This document shows, in pieces, positions 11,227 to 22,651 of a stretch of DNA of 64,000 nucleotides. Origin of the DNA: Uloborus plumipes. Lineage: Eukaryota; Arthropoda; Arachnida; Araneae; Uloboridae. The notes under the pieces are model-generated. The model was not told where the DNA came from. It worked only from the letters and a program-made list of their open reading frames with translations, and did not search any database. The stretch's first letter is position 1; each line of letters starts with the position of its first letter. The stretch covers positions 1 through 64,000 of the forward strand of contig JAXGGA010002198.1 of NCBI GenBank assembly GCA_038373865.1, given 5' to 3'. A program made the position numbers and the translations under genes.

Positions 11227-13216
11227 GGGCAATTCCACGGTAACTTACGTTACATTTCGACCAACTCTTTTGAATTTAGCACCTCAGTACAGACAAATTT
11301 TGTTATACAAACCTTGTATGAAAGCATTCTATGAAAATGACAGTCGAAAGCAAAATTAAAATGCAAAAATATTCGATGCATTTAAATTTTATAAAATTTA
11401 GCAGTCAAAGATAAGGCAGTAACTTGCGTTACACAAAAAGGGAATGACATAATATGAAAATTGGTTCTGAGGCAAATTTCTGCTCTATTACAGCTGTTTT
11501 CTTGTTTGAAGCATAATTTATCAGTTCATTATAATATTTAGGAATATATTTTCATGAATTTAAAAATTTATTTAAAAAAGTGAAAATTGTGGGTATTTTT
11601 AACTGGGCAACTTACGTTGCAGTAACTTACATTACAAAATTTTACTTACAATCATATCTTTATTACAAAAGTTAATGAATCAAAATTACAGCTTAGTTTA
11701 CATCAAAATATTGAAGATTAACAATTATGAATTAAATTTACTGAAATTTAATACCAAACTCAAAGACCAATCAAAAATGTTACATAACATAAGTCTTAAA
11801 TCTATACTAGCCGCTGTTATTAACAAGTTCAGGTAATTCAATTTTTCGAATCATGTTTTCTTTCTTATAATAAATTTCATCTGTCGTTTCTGGCCATTTC
11901 TAATTAGTTCCAACAGTAGCCATTACTTATATTTTAAACTCGTTTTCTTCAATAACCGTCACAACTCGGGGATACAATGTATTTTCGTACTTCACCACAC
12001 ACCATTCACCAGCTTTTATCTCTGTTTTTTCTTCTTGTTCCTTAAAATACTTAACTAAACGAAAATCCACAGTTTGTTAATTTCTAGTTCCTTAATGGTC
12101 ATTGTCAATGTGCGGACCTTCAGAAAGTATTTTTGATAAATTTTGCTTTTTCTAACATATTTCAATACCATCAAGAGTGACTTTTATTTACAAATCTGTA
12201 ATATCCACATGACTTCTCTCATACTCCTTTACAACGCATCTTTTCTGCAGAGTTCAGTGGCATTTTAAAGCAGAATAAAATATATTTCAACTGTAAGAGA
12301 TAAAATATTTTTGTGTTGTTTTTTCCAAAACATATTTGATAACTTTAAAACATAGCAGAAGTCATTTTTTAATAGTTTATAGTACATTACTCCTAAATAT
12401 GCTGAATGGCGTGATATTTTTTAGAGAATTAATATCTTAAAAGCCAAAAAGAAATATATAATTCATAATAGAGGTGTATTGTAATCATATTAACAAATAG
12501 AGACATTTTAAGAAATATGACTAATTTAAATTAAGTAAATACAGAACAAATGTAAAAGAATTCTTGAATAAATTGCTCCTACTAACCACATAGGTTTATT
12601 TCACAATTTACTTTCTTTATAAACATAAGTATTTAAGTTCTACTTAGGTAACTTACGCTACCTGCATATGTCGGTAACTTACGTTGCACGTTTTGATTGT
12701 AGCACAAAAAATTAAATAAACAATTTTTTTTAAAAAAAACTTTAACTATTTGCTTAACACACACTTATAAGATAGAAAATATAACATTGTTAACATTACA
12801 TTGCCCTTTCTTTATGCACCTCATGAACTTTAACATGTTTTTGGTAACTTACGTTACATAAAACAGTGCATATTTGAAGTTTACATAAATCACTTAATTT
12901 ACGCGAAAACACTCGTTTTAGCAATTTACAATATTGAATTAAATTGTAATAATCAATATTCTTTCTTTAAAACAGTCATCTAAAGAAAAAAATTGAAACT
13001 TACCAACGTTGAAAGATTGACCATTTGCTTTGCCAAAAGTTAAATATTCTTTTTTCAACTTTAAAGTGCTGCCAAAACTAAAAATACTACATTCTTGACA
13101 AAAGATTAGTATAAATAATAAACTTCTAACATTTTTAAACCAAAAAATATGCAAAACAGACGCATTGCTGTAATTTGATTTTTCCAACGCTTTTCCACAT
13201 TTGCATGGAATTGCCC
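11227..13216 (-). mobile_element. Motif-array DNA transposon with TACA target duplication
   Basis: The inverted ends GGGCAATTCCA are flanked on both sides by TACA (11223-11226 and 13217-13220). Seven copies of GGTAACTTACGTTAC or close variants lie near the two ends: 11239, 11419, 11607, 11621, 12647, 12673 and 12843. A degraded transposase C-terminus lies between them on the minus strand. The inverted repeat is short (11 bp), and the right end lacks the motif next to it, so the right boundary is less certain than the left. The superfamily is not named with confidence; four-base duplications occur in several cut-and-paste groups. Confidence 0.6.
11810..12115 (-). pseudogene. Transposase C-terminal domain relic
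   Basis: The minus-strand translation contains AGEWCVVKYENTLYPRVVTV, then (after a stop) KWPETTDEIYYKKENMIRKI. The pattern of a GxW/F-V-V-Y-E-x-x-x-Y-P-G/R core followed by a K-W-P-x-x-x-D-x-x-x-Y segment is typical of the small barrel-like C-terminal domain seen in many arthropod, cnidarian and fish transposases of the pogo-like and related kinds. Stops interrupt the frame. No DDE catalytic core could be found in the element, so it is at best non-autonomous. Its position inside the motif-array element suggests it is the remnant of that family's own transposase. Confidence 0.55.
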
Positions 13217-13341
13217 TACAGATTGCTGCCAAAACGTGTTTGCGGCTACAAGAAACCCACTTGCAAAAAAGTGTGAGCTATAGGTTGAAAAGTCATCCGA
13301 GGAAAGTAATACGGTGAAAAAGAATAAAGTATTAAAAATTA

Positions 13342-13387
13342 CTGTCTGTCCATGAAAACATCGCCTGGAACTCGCGAACAGTTCCAC
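13342..13387 (-). CDS. Candidate 46-bp internal exon, minus strand
   Basis: On the minus strand a pyrimidine-rich acceptor (ACCCTTTTTTAAG) precedes an open segment that reads WNCSRVPGDVFMDR. It ends at ACA before GTAATT, a usable but weak donor. GC content is well above the surroundings. A minus-strand acceptor ending near 13246 and a strong donor-like GTAAGATAATAA near 13560 lie on either side and could belong to the same transcript. No protein family was recognised. Chance resemblance to an exon is quite possible. Confidence 0.22.
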
Positions 13388-14890
13388 TTAAAAAAGGGTA
13401 GATGGGTTGTGGGGATAATTTTCCGAAGTTTTCAATTTAAAACTTGCATTTGCTATATGTTTTTGACACATTCAACTAAACTATGTATTTGAAATTAACA
13501 TCGGTCCACGTTGTTTGATACGGTTCAAAATGCTTTTTATTATTCTTCCCCTTATTATTATCTTACCTAACACCCCTACTTTGGTAAGATGAGAGGAGAC
13601 CTGGCGCATGCGTAAATGCGCAGAAGGTTTTACCAGAGAAGATCAGACAGTAAAGCTTAACGAAACAAAGAAGACAAGATGACACCTAGAGGCGAAATTT
13701 ATTACATAATTCTATAAGGAAAACAACGTTTAGTTAAATTTCCAAGAAATCCCATAAGCCATTTTTTTTGGACTTCTTGGAAAGATTTAGTGACACGTTC
13801 TATTTTGGTTGAAAGTCGTCATTTTAAGATCTAACAGCTTCGAAGTCATATTATTAGATACTTTATACTAATCTAATATTTTGTGTTAGTTCATGCTTTC
13901 AGTAACAGGTGCTGGTCTGATTACATTAAATTTGATAATATAAAGTCATCGTAGAATAAATTTATTATTTCGGCTGATTTTTGTATAATTCTGCATACTT
14001 TTCTTTTTTCTCCAATACGAATGCAGCTGGAAAAAACTTAAGGATTTACTGATCTACGTTGCAAAATCCTTAATCCCATGCAGTTTTTCATAGATTTTCA
14101 TTATAGTTTCTATTGTACACGAATAAGCATATTGCATGAACAAAATTTGTGCTTCGTTGATTAAGAAAAAGTTGGAATTCGGAAAAAGTATCATTACTCT
14201 AAAATAATAGATGTACTGCTTTTCTTTTGGATTATTTATTTTGATACCACTCCTGATTTTTGTAATTATTATTCTTCAAAACTTTTCAATTAGAGTAACA
14301 AGAAGTGATTAATATTACTTTGAAGAGACGTTCGTTAGAAATTAAAAGATTTTCCTCTCTTAAAACTAAACATTTTCCCTTTCTTGTTTATGAAGATTAA
14401 AAAAAAAATCACTTTGATATATACGCTGCACCGGACAGAAATAATGACTTGCATAATTAACAACTCTATCGAAGCCGAAACCTATTTTTTTCATCAAACA
14501 CTGGAAACTTTCCTAATTAAAATATCTCTGACTCATGTCAGGGACAGCTATTAATAAAAATCTCAGCAGGGTGTTTGGGTGAAAGTTCCTCTACTTTTTT
14601 CCTACTTCTAAGATCAAAGAAAAATTTAGTTTTTGAAAATATGAAAATCTAGGTGTCGCGCTGTGACTGCATTATTATAAATTTCCGAAAGAAGTTATTA
14701 AGGAAAAAAATATTTTTTTTTCATCGGAAAAATGTTAGTGAAGGTCTATAGACTAGATAATTATTTGCAAAATAAGACAATATTATTTTAGTTTAATGTA
14801 TTGGCATTTTAGAAAAAACATATCCTGCATTTATCAATTAATTTCCTACCAGTTTAAATTCTTGGAAACGTCTTGACGTATCACTCTAAA
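13388..14890. other. Unassigned stretch
   Basis: A GC-richer patch at 13560-13700 contains a GCGCATGCG-like site and a minus-strand donor-like GTAAGATAA. It could be promoter-proximal or repeat-derived. No coding region could be supported in the rest. Confidence 0.4.
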
Positions 14891-15092
14891 AGCCCATCCA
14901 CACACAACGGAAAACCCGAAGGAGTTCCTTGAGGAACCTGGCCTTGAGGGTTCTCTATGTGCGTATGGAGAATTCTGTTGAGATACTAGAGTGGATATCC
15001 GTAGTCCCCTCTTTTGAGGTTTTCCTCAAAGAATTCCTTTAAGGTTTTCCTAAAGGAAAGCCTTAGGATTTTCCAGAGCGTGTGAGGGCCCT
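14891..15092. mobile_element. Probable MITE with GCCC..CACAC ends
   Basis: The ends are imperfect inverted repeats: left GCCCATCCACACACAACGGA, right (complement) GGGCCCTCACACGCTCTGGA. The interior is GC-richer than the flanks and contains short self-complementary blocks such as CCTTTAAGG and AGGTTTTCCTAAAGGA. No ORF and no convincing target duplication are present. Confidence 0.45.
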
Positions 15093-15796
15093 TAATAGCA
15101 CAGTGACTAGATGTGAGAACATTTATGTGAAAGCCGTCTGTAGGTTACAGCCTAATGTATGACCTACTGTACATTCATCAGCAAGATGCAGCAACTTACA
15201 ATAGCCGGTCCATGACGACGTCACTAAATGAGGTTGTAGTGACGTCATCATATTTTACAAAGTGATCAGTCCCAAATAAGTTTGCAGCAACGTCGAAGCA
15301 AAGTCGGTAGACACAAATGTGTCACAACCACGAAGTAGAAAGAAGGAGACAAATGTCCTACGGGTGCGCTAGTTAAAAAGTGGCAGCGAATTCTCATCGC
15401 CCACCAGAGGACGCTCTACGCAATCCCTCCCGCTTTCATAGAGGAATCAATGTAAATGATACTGAATCTGTCATCTTTTTAAATGCTGCTATGGGAAAGA
15501 AAATCTTGTTTTTTTCAACTGGGTTTTGGTGTAAATCTTCGACGAACATTATGAATTAAATATGATTATCATCCCAGGGAAATAGGGGCCGTATTCTTTG
15601 AGAAATAGGTTTAATCGAATGCACTTACCAATTTGCCAAATCTTACAGAATCTGTCATTTTTTAGTCTGCTATTGGTAATAATATTTTTTTTTAAATAGA
15701 ATTTAGTGTAAACCATCGATTAACATTATGAACTACATATGATTTTGATTCCACCGAAATTTTAAAATGCAGCTGATTAAACATTTTTCTTAAAAC

Positions 15797-16266
15797 AATA
15801 TTTTTGAAAAAAAAAAAATGAACCGACTTCGGAACTTCACTCGGCAAGTGCTCTAAAAAGTAAAAAATAATTTTATTCTTTGAACACCATCGACACTACG
15901 TTTAAACATAAGTTTTGAAGTCGGCGCAAAAACACTATATAGAATCATACGAAACTATAATTTAACTATATATATAAATTGCAATGAATCCAGGTTCTTT
16001 AATCGCATCCGCATACACTGCATTGACAACCACATATTTATGTAATGGTACAAATATTCAGCTCTTAATTTTCAATGGTTTCTCTGAAAAATGTTGGCAA
16101 AATGTAGTTAAACATCATTTCACCTATAGTTTTTGCACCGACTTCAAAACTTATGTTTAAACGTAGTGTCGATGGTGTTCAAAGAATAAAATTATTTTTT
16201 ACTTTTTAGAGCACTTGCCGAGTGAAGTTCCGAAGTCGGTTCAATTTTTTTTTTCAAAAATATTTT
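15797..16266. mobile_element. Palindromic element with ACCGACTTC arms
   Basis: Arms of about 130 bp (15797-15930 and 16130-16266) are nearly perfect inverted copies, including GAACCGACTTCGGAACTTCA and its complement, around a 200-bp unique centre. No coding sequence is present. It sits inside the larger inverted repeat and is probably a later, independent insertion. Confidence 0.75.
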
Positions 16267-16528
16267 TATTTTATTCTTTTTAGTGTAAATGTACATATGA
16301 AATAAGGTAATGTTTCCATTATAAAACTTCACCTAATTTGCTTAAGTAAATGCTTCATAAAATAAAATATGTTCGGAAAAAAAAGAAAGAAAGCATCAAC
16401 GTGTCTAAAATTTTAAACGATTGACACTAAAAAATAATCCTTGTTATGCTCTGGTATTTATTTGTGTACTAGTTTAATTAAAGGCTAAATATTAATGGCT
16501 TTTCAACTAATTTATATTTCAAAACAAC

Positions 16529-16880
16529 ACTAGATTCTTGCGGTTCATAAAATTTTACGGCGTATTACGTACGTGGGCCGCTAATGAGTTTCATGTTTGC
16601 TTCAGTTAAGCCTTCATTCAAAATTTTCATTATCATTATAATAACTGTTTCATATTAATCACGTTTTGTAACAATGGATTTCATATTTAATCATTTAGGA
16701 CAAATCGCTTTAAATTTGAGCAAAAATTTGGAGATTTTCCTCACTTTCTTCAGAATTCCTTTATCAAACCTTATGTAAATTAAGACTAATAAAACCTGAA
16801 ATATTACGAATTAATCAGTACCTGCTACGACTTTCAGTTCGTTGGAGTTCAGGAGAAAAAAGCAGGACATAGATATATAC
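16529..16880. repeat. Dispersed Helitron-like repeat (copy of 5523-5860)
   Basis: Direct-orientation homology to 5523-5860: both contain GTTAAGCCTTCATTCAAAAT, ATGGATTTCATATTTAATCA and GTTCAGGAGAAA.AAGC near the end. It is diverged and non-coding. Confidence 0.6.
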
Positions 16881-17583
16881 ACGGTTTAAAATTTTCAAAA
16901 AAAACCATAGAAATGAATTTCATTATGCAATCCAGAGAAGCCTGGAGTTCAAAATGGTCATTATTACGATTACTGTGACCCCAATTTCTTTTTCGAAAGA
17001 TTTCTGCAGGTTCCCGTTATCGAACCCGGACCACGAGAGGATGGGACCAATCGGAAAGAAAGACCTTTCTAACAAAAAAATAATTTTTGAAATCGGTCCA
17101 GGCATCTTCGAGTAATCTTATAACGTACAAAAAAAAATTCTCCGACGAATTGTATAACCTCCTACTTTGTTGAAGTCGGTTAAAAAATACGGCAAAAATT
17201 TCGGTTAGATCAAAATTATATTTAGTTCATAATGTTAATCAATGGTTTACACTAAATTCCAGTCGAAAAAAAAAATTATTACCAATATCACTCTGTAAAA
17301 AATGACAGATTCTGTCAGATTGGGCAAATTAGTAAGTGCAATCGATTAAACCTATTTCTCAAAGAATACGGCACCTATTTACCTGGGATGAAAATCATAT
17401 TTAATTCATAATGTCCGTCGAAGATTTACACTAAAATTCAGTTGAAGAAAAATATTTTCTTTCCCATAGCAGCATTTAAAAAGATGACAGATTCAGTATC
17501 ATTTACATTGATTCCTCTAGGAGAGCGGGAGGGATTGTGTAGAGCGTCCTCTGGCGGACGGTGAGAATTCGCTGTCACTTTTA

Positions 17584-18285
17584 GATAGCAAAGATTTAGC
17601 TTCTCCTCTTTAACCTCCTTGGTCACAACATAATTCCCTTGAGTCGTCGCAATTCGGTTCCCCTATGACTTCAAAAATTTTTTTTTTTTTTTGAATTTCT
17701 TTGGTCTTACCCCGCAATTTTTTACACTATTCATGAATGTGATGTATATAAAATTTTAGCTCAATTGAATAATATTTAGAGGTCGCTCAAAGCGATCGAA
17801 TTCTGTTGAAAATTAGCCATTTCAAGACTTGGAGTAACCCGAAATTACCCGAAATAATATTGCTCTTCATATAAAATGGAATAATTTAAAATGCTAGTTT
17901 ATTCTACTAAGTAATTAGTCAATAAAATAATAGCTCAAAGTGAGTTGTAACGCCCCCCCCCCCTTCGCTCCAAATATGCATCATTTCTCACCTGAGTTTG
18001 GATAGAAAGTGCAGCTGTAAGCTCGAGCTGTGGTTTCTGTTTTCTTTTCGGTTGTTTGAGGTGTATACGTTTATTCGGCTAAAACACCTAGCATCCACTT
18101 TAGACAGGACCCAATATGAGTGACAGAAAGCCACTTTGATAATAGTTGCTACAGTACAAAGTATGGGTCAAAATGGGGAGAATTTGACAACATCCATAAA
18201 ACGGTAAAAGCAAACTTTTCGTACTGAATCGGCCGTTAACTTACAAAAGGCATTTAAATCTATGACCTCCTTTGATAATTTACTG
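17584..18285. other. Unassigned stretch
   Basis: It contains a T run, a C12 homopolymer near 17952 and no supportable ORF. The last part may include a more degraded upstream portion of the coding relic that follows. Confidence 0.4.
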
Positions 18286-18605
18286 GATCGAAACACTTAT
18301 GCAAAATACATTGGGAAAATGAAGGACGATCGGCGGGTTTCATACCAGTATTAGTATCAGAACCACAAGCATTGATGATTTACTTCTGGGTTCTAGTAAG
18401 TTAGTCAGGCACTGAAATTGCTACGGCAAATGCTGCTGTACGATAACCAGTTAGGTAAATGGGAACTTACTGAGCTTGTACGTGGTATGTGTTTCGATAC
18501 GACATGCAGTGCCGGTACTAAAAATGCACTTGGGAAAAAAACTAGGGAAGCAACTTTTATATTGTGCTTTCCGCCATTATATTTTAGACGTTGTGTTTTA
18601 TGTGG
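18286..18605 (+). pseudogene. Relic of a TE-type protein with MCFDTT motif
   Basis: In one frame the sequence reads YDNQLGKWELTELVRGMCFD followed by TT. After a frame change it reads KLGKQLLYCAFRHYILDVVF. The order W-x-L-x-x-x-V-x-G-M-C-F-D-T-T, then L-G-(K/R)-x-L-L-x-x-x-x-R-H-x-I, matches a large family of uncharacterised, repeat-encoded proteins common in arthropods and cnidarians. The Asp in CFDTT could be a catalytic acid, but that is inference. Stops, a missing linker and a frameshift show it is dead. Immediately downstream, at TA 18606-18607, a foldback element has inserted. Confidence 0.55.
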
Positions 18606-18607
18606 TA

Positions 18608-20171
18608 CACTAGGTGGCCAAAAGTATCCGGACACTTTCAAAAATTTACATTTTTAGATATAACTCGAGAAATAAGTGATCAATTGTTCTTTAACTTTAG
18701 TCATACAAAATATATTCTTCACCGAACATTTCCAAGTTGAAATTAAATTACCCTTGCATTTGGGGGACGATAAGAAGGGGGGTCGAAAGAAAAACCGCTT
18801 TTTGACCATAACGCTTTGAAAATAGCTCGGAATAAGCTATGCATTTCAGTAATTAATTAGCATACTATGTATAATTACTGTACAAATTCAAATGAACGTA
18901 CCACTCTTACTTCCGAAGATATGAAACATTTTTTAAAAAACGGCAATTTTATTTGAAGGGTTTTTGCTCATAACACGCTGAGTTTTTAATCAAACCTTAT
19001 CAAAACTTCAGGAAAGATGACAAAATACAAGAGAAAGAACATACTAAAACGGTTTTTAAAAATATTAAAAATCCGATGAGATATGAACGTTAAAAGGAAA
19101 TAATTTTGCACGGCGCATGCGCGAAAGATAGAAATTTATAACTACAAAAATATTGTAGCCTGGTGTATACTGCATCTTATAAAAAAAGTTCCAGTTGAAT
19201 ATCGTAAAAATTGAAAAAGATATCAGCGATCTAGTGAGCTGTAATTCATTCATTTGCAGTCAATTCATAAATGGAGAGGGGTTGTTCAAAAATAGTGTGG
19301 GGGCAATCGAGCATATTTTTCAATGTTAAATTGTATACTGTTTAAAAATTTATATTTAGCATAGAAGTCACATTTCGCCCATTCGGCCAAAAAGACCTTA
19401 TAAGTAGGTGGCCAAAAGTATCCGGAGACCCCCTGAAACGTTGGTTTTGAACGATGACGAAATAACCTTTATTTTAAAAATAGCTCTTTGTGGACAGACC
19501 CTCACTATGTATGTATTGTCTGCGAATAAATGAAATACAGCTCACTAGATCGCTGATATCTTTTTCAATTTTCATGATATTCAACTGGAACTTTTTTTAT
19601 AAGATGCAGTATATACCAGGCTACAATATTTTTGTAGTTATAAATTTCTGTCGTTCGCGCATGCGCCGTGAATTTTTTTTTCCTTTTAATGTTCATATCT
19701 CATCGGATTTTTAATATTTTTAAAAACCGTTTTAGTATGTTCTTTCTCTTGTATTTTGTCATCTTTCCTGAAGTTTTGATAAGGTTTGATCAAAAACTCT
19801 GCGTGTTATGAGCAAAAACCCTTCAAATAAAATTGCCGTTTTTTTAAAAATGTTTCATATCTTCGGAAGTAAGAGTGGTGCGTTCATTTGAATTTGTATA
19901 GTAATTGAACATAGTATGCTAATTAATTACTGAAATGCATAGCTTATTCCGAGCTATTTTCAAAGAGTTATGGTCAAAAAGCGGTTATTCTTTCGACCCA
20001 CCTTCTTATCGTCCCCCAAATGCAAGGGTAATTTAATTTCAACTTGGAAATGTTCGGTGAAGCCTATATTTTGTATGACTAAAGTTAAAGAACAATTGAT
20101 CACTTATTTCTCCAGCTATATGTAAAAATGTGAATTTTTGAAAGTGTCCGGATACTTTTGGCCACCTAGTG
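18608..20171. mobile_element. Foldback TA-inserting element (Tc1/mariner-like ends)
   Basis: The ends CACTAGGTGGCCAAAAGTAT are inverted and flanked by TA on both sides (18606-18607, 20172-20173). The inverted repeats continue inward for about 650 bp (18608-19260 against 19495-20171), leaving a core of about 235 bp. A third copy of the end sequence, TAGGTGGCCAAAAGTATCCG, lies inside at 19405 in the same orientation as the left end. Minus and plus open frames of 60-75 codons in the arms mirror one another and show no transposase motif, so it is non-autonomous. Confidence 0.8.
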
Positions 20172-20805
20172 TATTACAACCGAAGGCTACTGGGCATAAT
20201 TGGATTAAGATGTGTTTTTCATTATTATACTATCGTATGGTTTCCTAGCTAGAAAAAAAAAATAATACGAATTTTGACATCTTGAATTGAAATTATATTC
20301 CCCCCCCCCAAAAAAAAAAAAAAAAAAATTGCGAAAGGTGTTTATAGACATGTGTTGACTGCGTGAGTTTGAATGTTGACACCTTGAATTCAAATTACAT
20401 TTTTCACAATGATGAATTGCGATAGATATCTGTGTGTGTGCGTACTGGACTCAGACGCCACCACCCGAAGAAGCAGGGATAGGTGGACATCCCAGGTGGT
20501 AGAGCACCGGGACTTCGAGTCCAATCTAGAAAAAGGACTAGTGTGGCCGAAATAGAAAATAAATAGCAATTTGTCACTGCTCAGAAATTTGTTTTCAGGG
20601 TCATCTTCAAGCAATGAGGACGCATTCACAATTGTTTGGAAACATGAAAAGCTCTAAGAATGTTTTCTTTATGTCGCCTAGTCACATCAAGAAGTCGTGT
20701 TTCAAATATCAACAGAAGTATGGTAATAGAGATATTTCTATCCACCAATGTGTCCATCCCACCAACTATGTGTGTGATCCTACTTAATTAAATAAATAAT
20801 TAAGG

Positions 20806-21591
20806 GATGTATTGTTTACTATGTAACATAAAGTGAGTGTACAAGTTTGTAAAGAGATCAAAGTAAGTTTAATGGAAGCCTTGTGAGGTATTCTGGCGCA
20901 CTAAGTAAAAAAACGGCATTCGGTATTCAGCAAGCAAAATATCAAATCTTCCACGGAAAAAATTAGGATAAAAATTTCCAAGAATGTTCTTTAACTTCTC
21001 TAACTTAACGACGTCAAAACTAATAAAAGAGATTGAAAAAAGAAAGAATGTGTTAATTTTTAGGGGTTTTCAGGGAAAAACACATACACAAGGTTTTTTT
21101 ACACGTTTATCTAGTTTTTGAATGACATTTTAATCTATACTAATAATGTAAAGTTCTAGAGTGTGTTTGTTTGTTTGTTTGTTTGCTTAAACGCGCTAGA
21201 TGTATTGTATACTATGTAACATAAAGTGAGTGTACAAGTTTGTAAAGAGATCAAAGTAAGTTTAATGGAAGCCTTGTGAGGTATTCTGGCGCACTAAGTA
21301 AAAAAACGGCATTCGGTATTCAGCAATCAAAATATCAAATCTTCCACGGAAAAAAATAGGATAAAAATTTCCAAGAATGTTCTTTAACTTCTCTAACTTA
21401 ACGACGTCAAAACTAATAAAAGAGATTGAAAAAAGAAAGAATGTGTTAATTTTTAGGGGTTTTCAGGGAAAAACACATACACAAGGTTTTTTTACACGTT
21501 TATCTAGTTTTTGAATGACATTTTAATCTATACTAATAATGTAAAGTTCTAGAGTGTGTTTGTTTGTTTGTTTGTTTGCTTAAACGCGCTA
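20806..21591. repeat. 393-bp tandem duplication containing a Helitron 5' end
   Basis: Two head-to-tail units, 20806-21198 and 21199-21591, are almost identical (only a few scattered differences seen). Each unit ends with the first 65 bases of a Helitron (TC at 21134 and at 21527), stopping at AAACGCGCTA. Only the second copy continues into the full Helitron. The similarity indicates a recent event. Confidence 0.9.
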
Positions 21592-22651
21592 ATCTCAGGA
21601 ACTACTGGTTCGATTTGAAAATTCTTTTTGCGTTGAATAGTACATTTAACCAGGAAGGCTTCAGGCTATAGGATTTATTGTTATAACTAAAAATAATAAT
21701 GCAAAAAAAAAATAAACTCTACGAAAAGAATTAGTTTCAACTCTTTTCGAGAGATGGTGCTCGTAAAGAGTATTGCTAAGCTTTTGCAACTGTGGAGGCG
21801 CCCTCTACATTCAATGGTTGACAATCAAGCAGTTGCTCTTGCCTTTTAATGTGGATTAGTTTCCACTCTTCTCGAGAGATGTCGTTCGTTAAAGTTATTT
21901 TTTTAGCAACAGTGTAGAGAACGCTGGTTGATAATTGCTCTAGCCTCGAGAGTCTTGCCTCTTGCCACATGGCTCAGATCACGAAATGATTTTCGTGTTT
22001 TTCTTTGATATTCAGGTGTATAATTTGTTTTGTAGGATTTTTCTATTAAATTTTGTTTTCCTTATTTCTTCATTGTTAGTATTTGTTCTTCATTTGTACT
22101 AACTTGTTCTTTGTAACTTTATTATTATAGTATGCCTCAGGCATTTAACTAAGTACATAATTTAAAACCATAGTATATTTATATAGGGTATTGTTTTCTT
22201 ATTCTTTTGACTTTTTTTTAATTCTTATGTAATAGGTAGGTTTCAAATGAGTCAAACCTTCTTTTTTTAATGATTTAAGATAGTTACTAATCTAAGTAAA
22301 AAATGTGATTCGTCACATTTTGTAACGTTTTTACTATTTTGTATCATTGGTACTAAACACATAATTTAATTGCATAGTATTTTTATATTGGGTAGTTTTT
22401 AATCATTCTTTTAACGTTTTTTTTTCCTTACGTAGCACATACATACGTTGAATTCAAATGCGTCTAGCTTTTTTTTAATAGTTGCATATAGTTACTAATC
22501 TAAATAAATAATTTGATTTGTCATGGTTTAGTACAACATGGGTACTTATCTAAACACATAATAAAAGTGCGTGGTATTTTTATATTGGGTATTGTGTTGA
22601 ATAGTACATTTATACAGAAGTAGCCCGTGCAACGCCGGGCCACGCAGCTAA
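21527..22651 (+). mobile_element. Non-autonomous Helitron (1.1 kb)
   Basis: It has a canonical Helitron structure: 5' TCTATACTAATAATGTAAAG preceded by host A at 21526; 3' hairpin GCCCGTGCAACGCCGGGC (22623-22640) followed by CTAA at 22648-22651 and host T. A GTTT microsatellite follows the 5' end. The interior contains a diverged direct repeat of about 120 bp (21733-21850 and 21866-21970; compare TTTTCGAGAGATG and TTCTCGAGAGATG). No Rep/helicase coding is present, so it would need proteins from another Helitron. Confidence 0.85.

Larger units (their letters stand above)
15377..17583. repeat. Nested inverted-repeat complex
   Basis: Outer arms 15377-15770 and 17194-17583 are inverted copies of each other, sharing GCAGCGAATTCTCA..CCAGAGGACGCTCTA at the outer edge. 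Each arm holds two tandem, diverged units of about 190 bp; compare ACTGAATCTGTCAT and ACAGAATCTGTCAT. Between the arms lie a palindrome (15797-16266), a Helitron-like repeat copy (16529-16880) and a fragment ending in an arthropod-type AGGAGGTTATACAATTCGTC motif (minus strand, 17139-17180). No ORF is retained. Confidence 0.7.

Noticed and set aside
12939..13387. Overlapping minus-strand frames of 97 and 93 codons
   Set aside because: The first crosses the boundary of the transposon at 13216, and both mix element and flank sequence; only the short 13342-13387 segment has exon-like flanks.
19490..19714. 74-codon frame and its mirror on the opposite strand at 19065-19253
   Set aside because: The two frames are the same inverted-repeat arm read on each side of the foldback element; no transposase motif.
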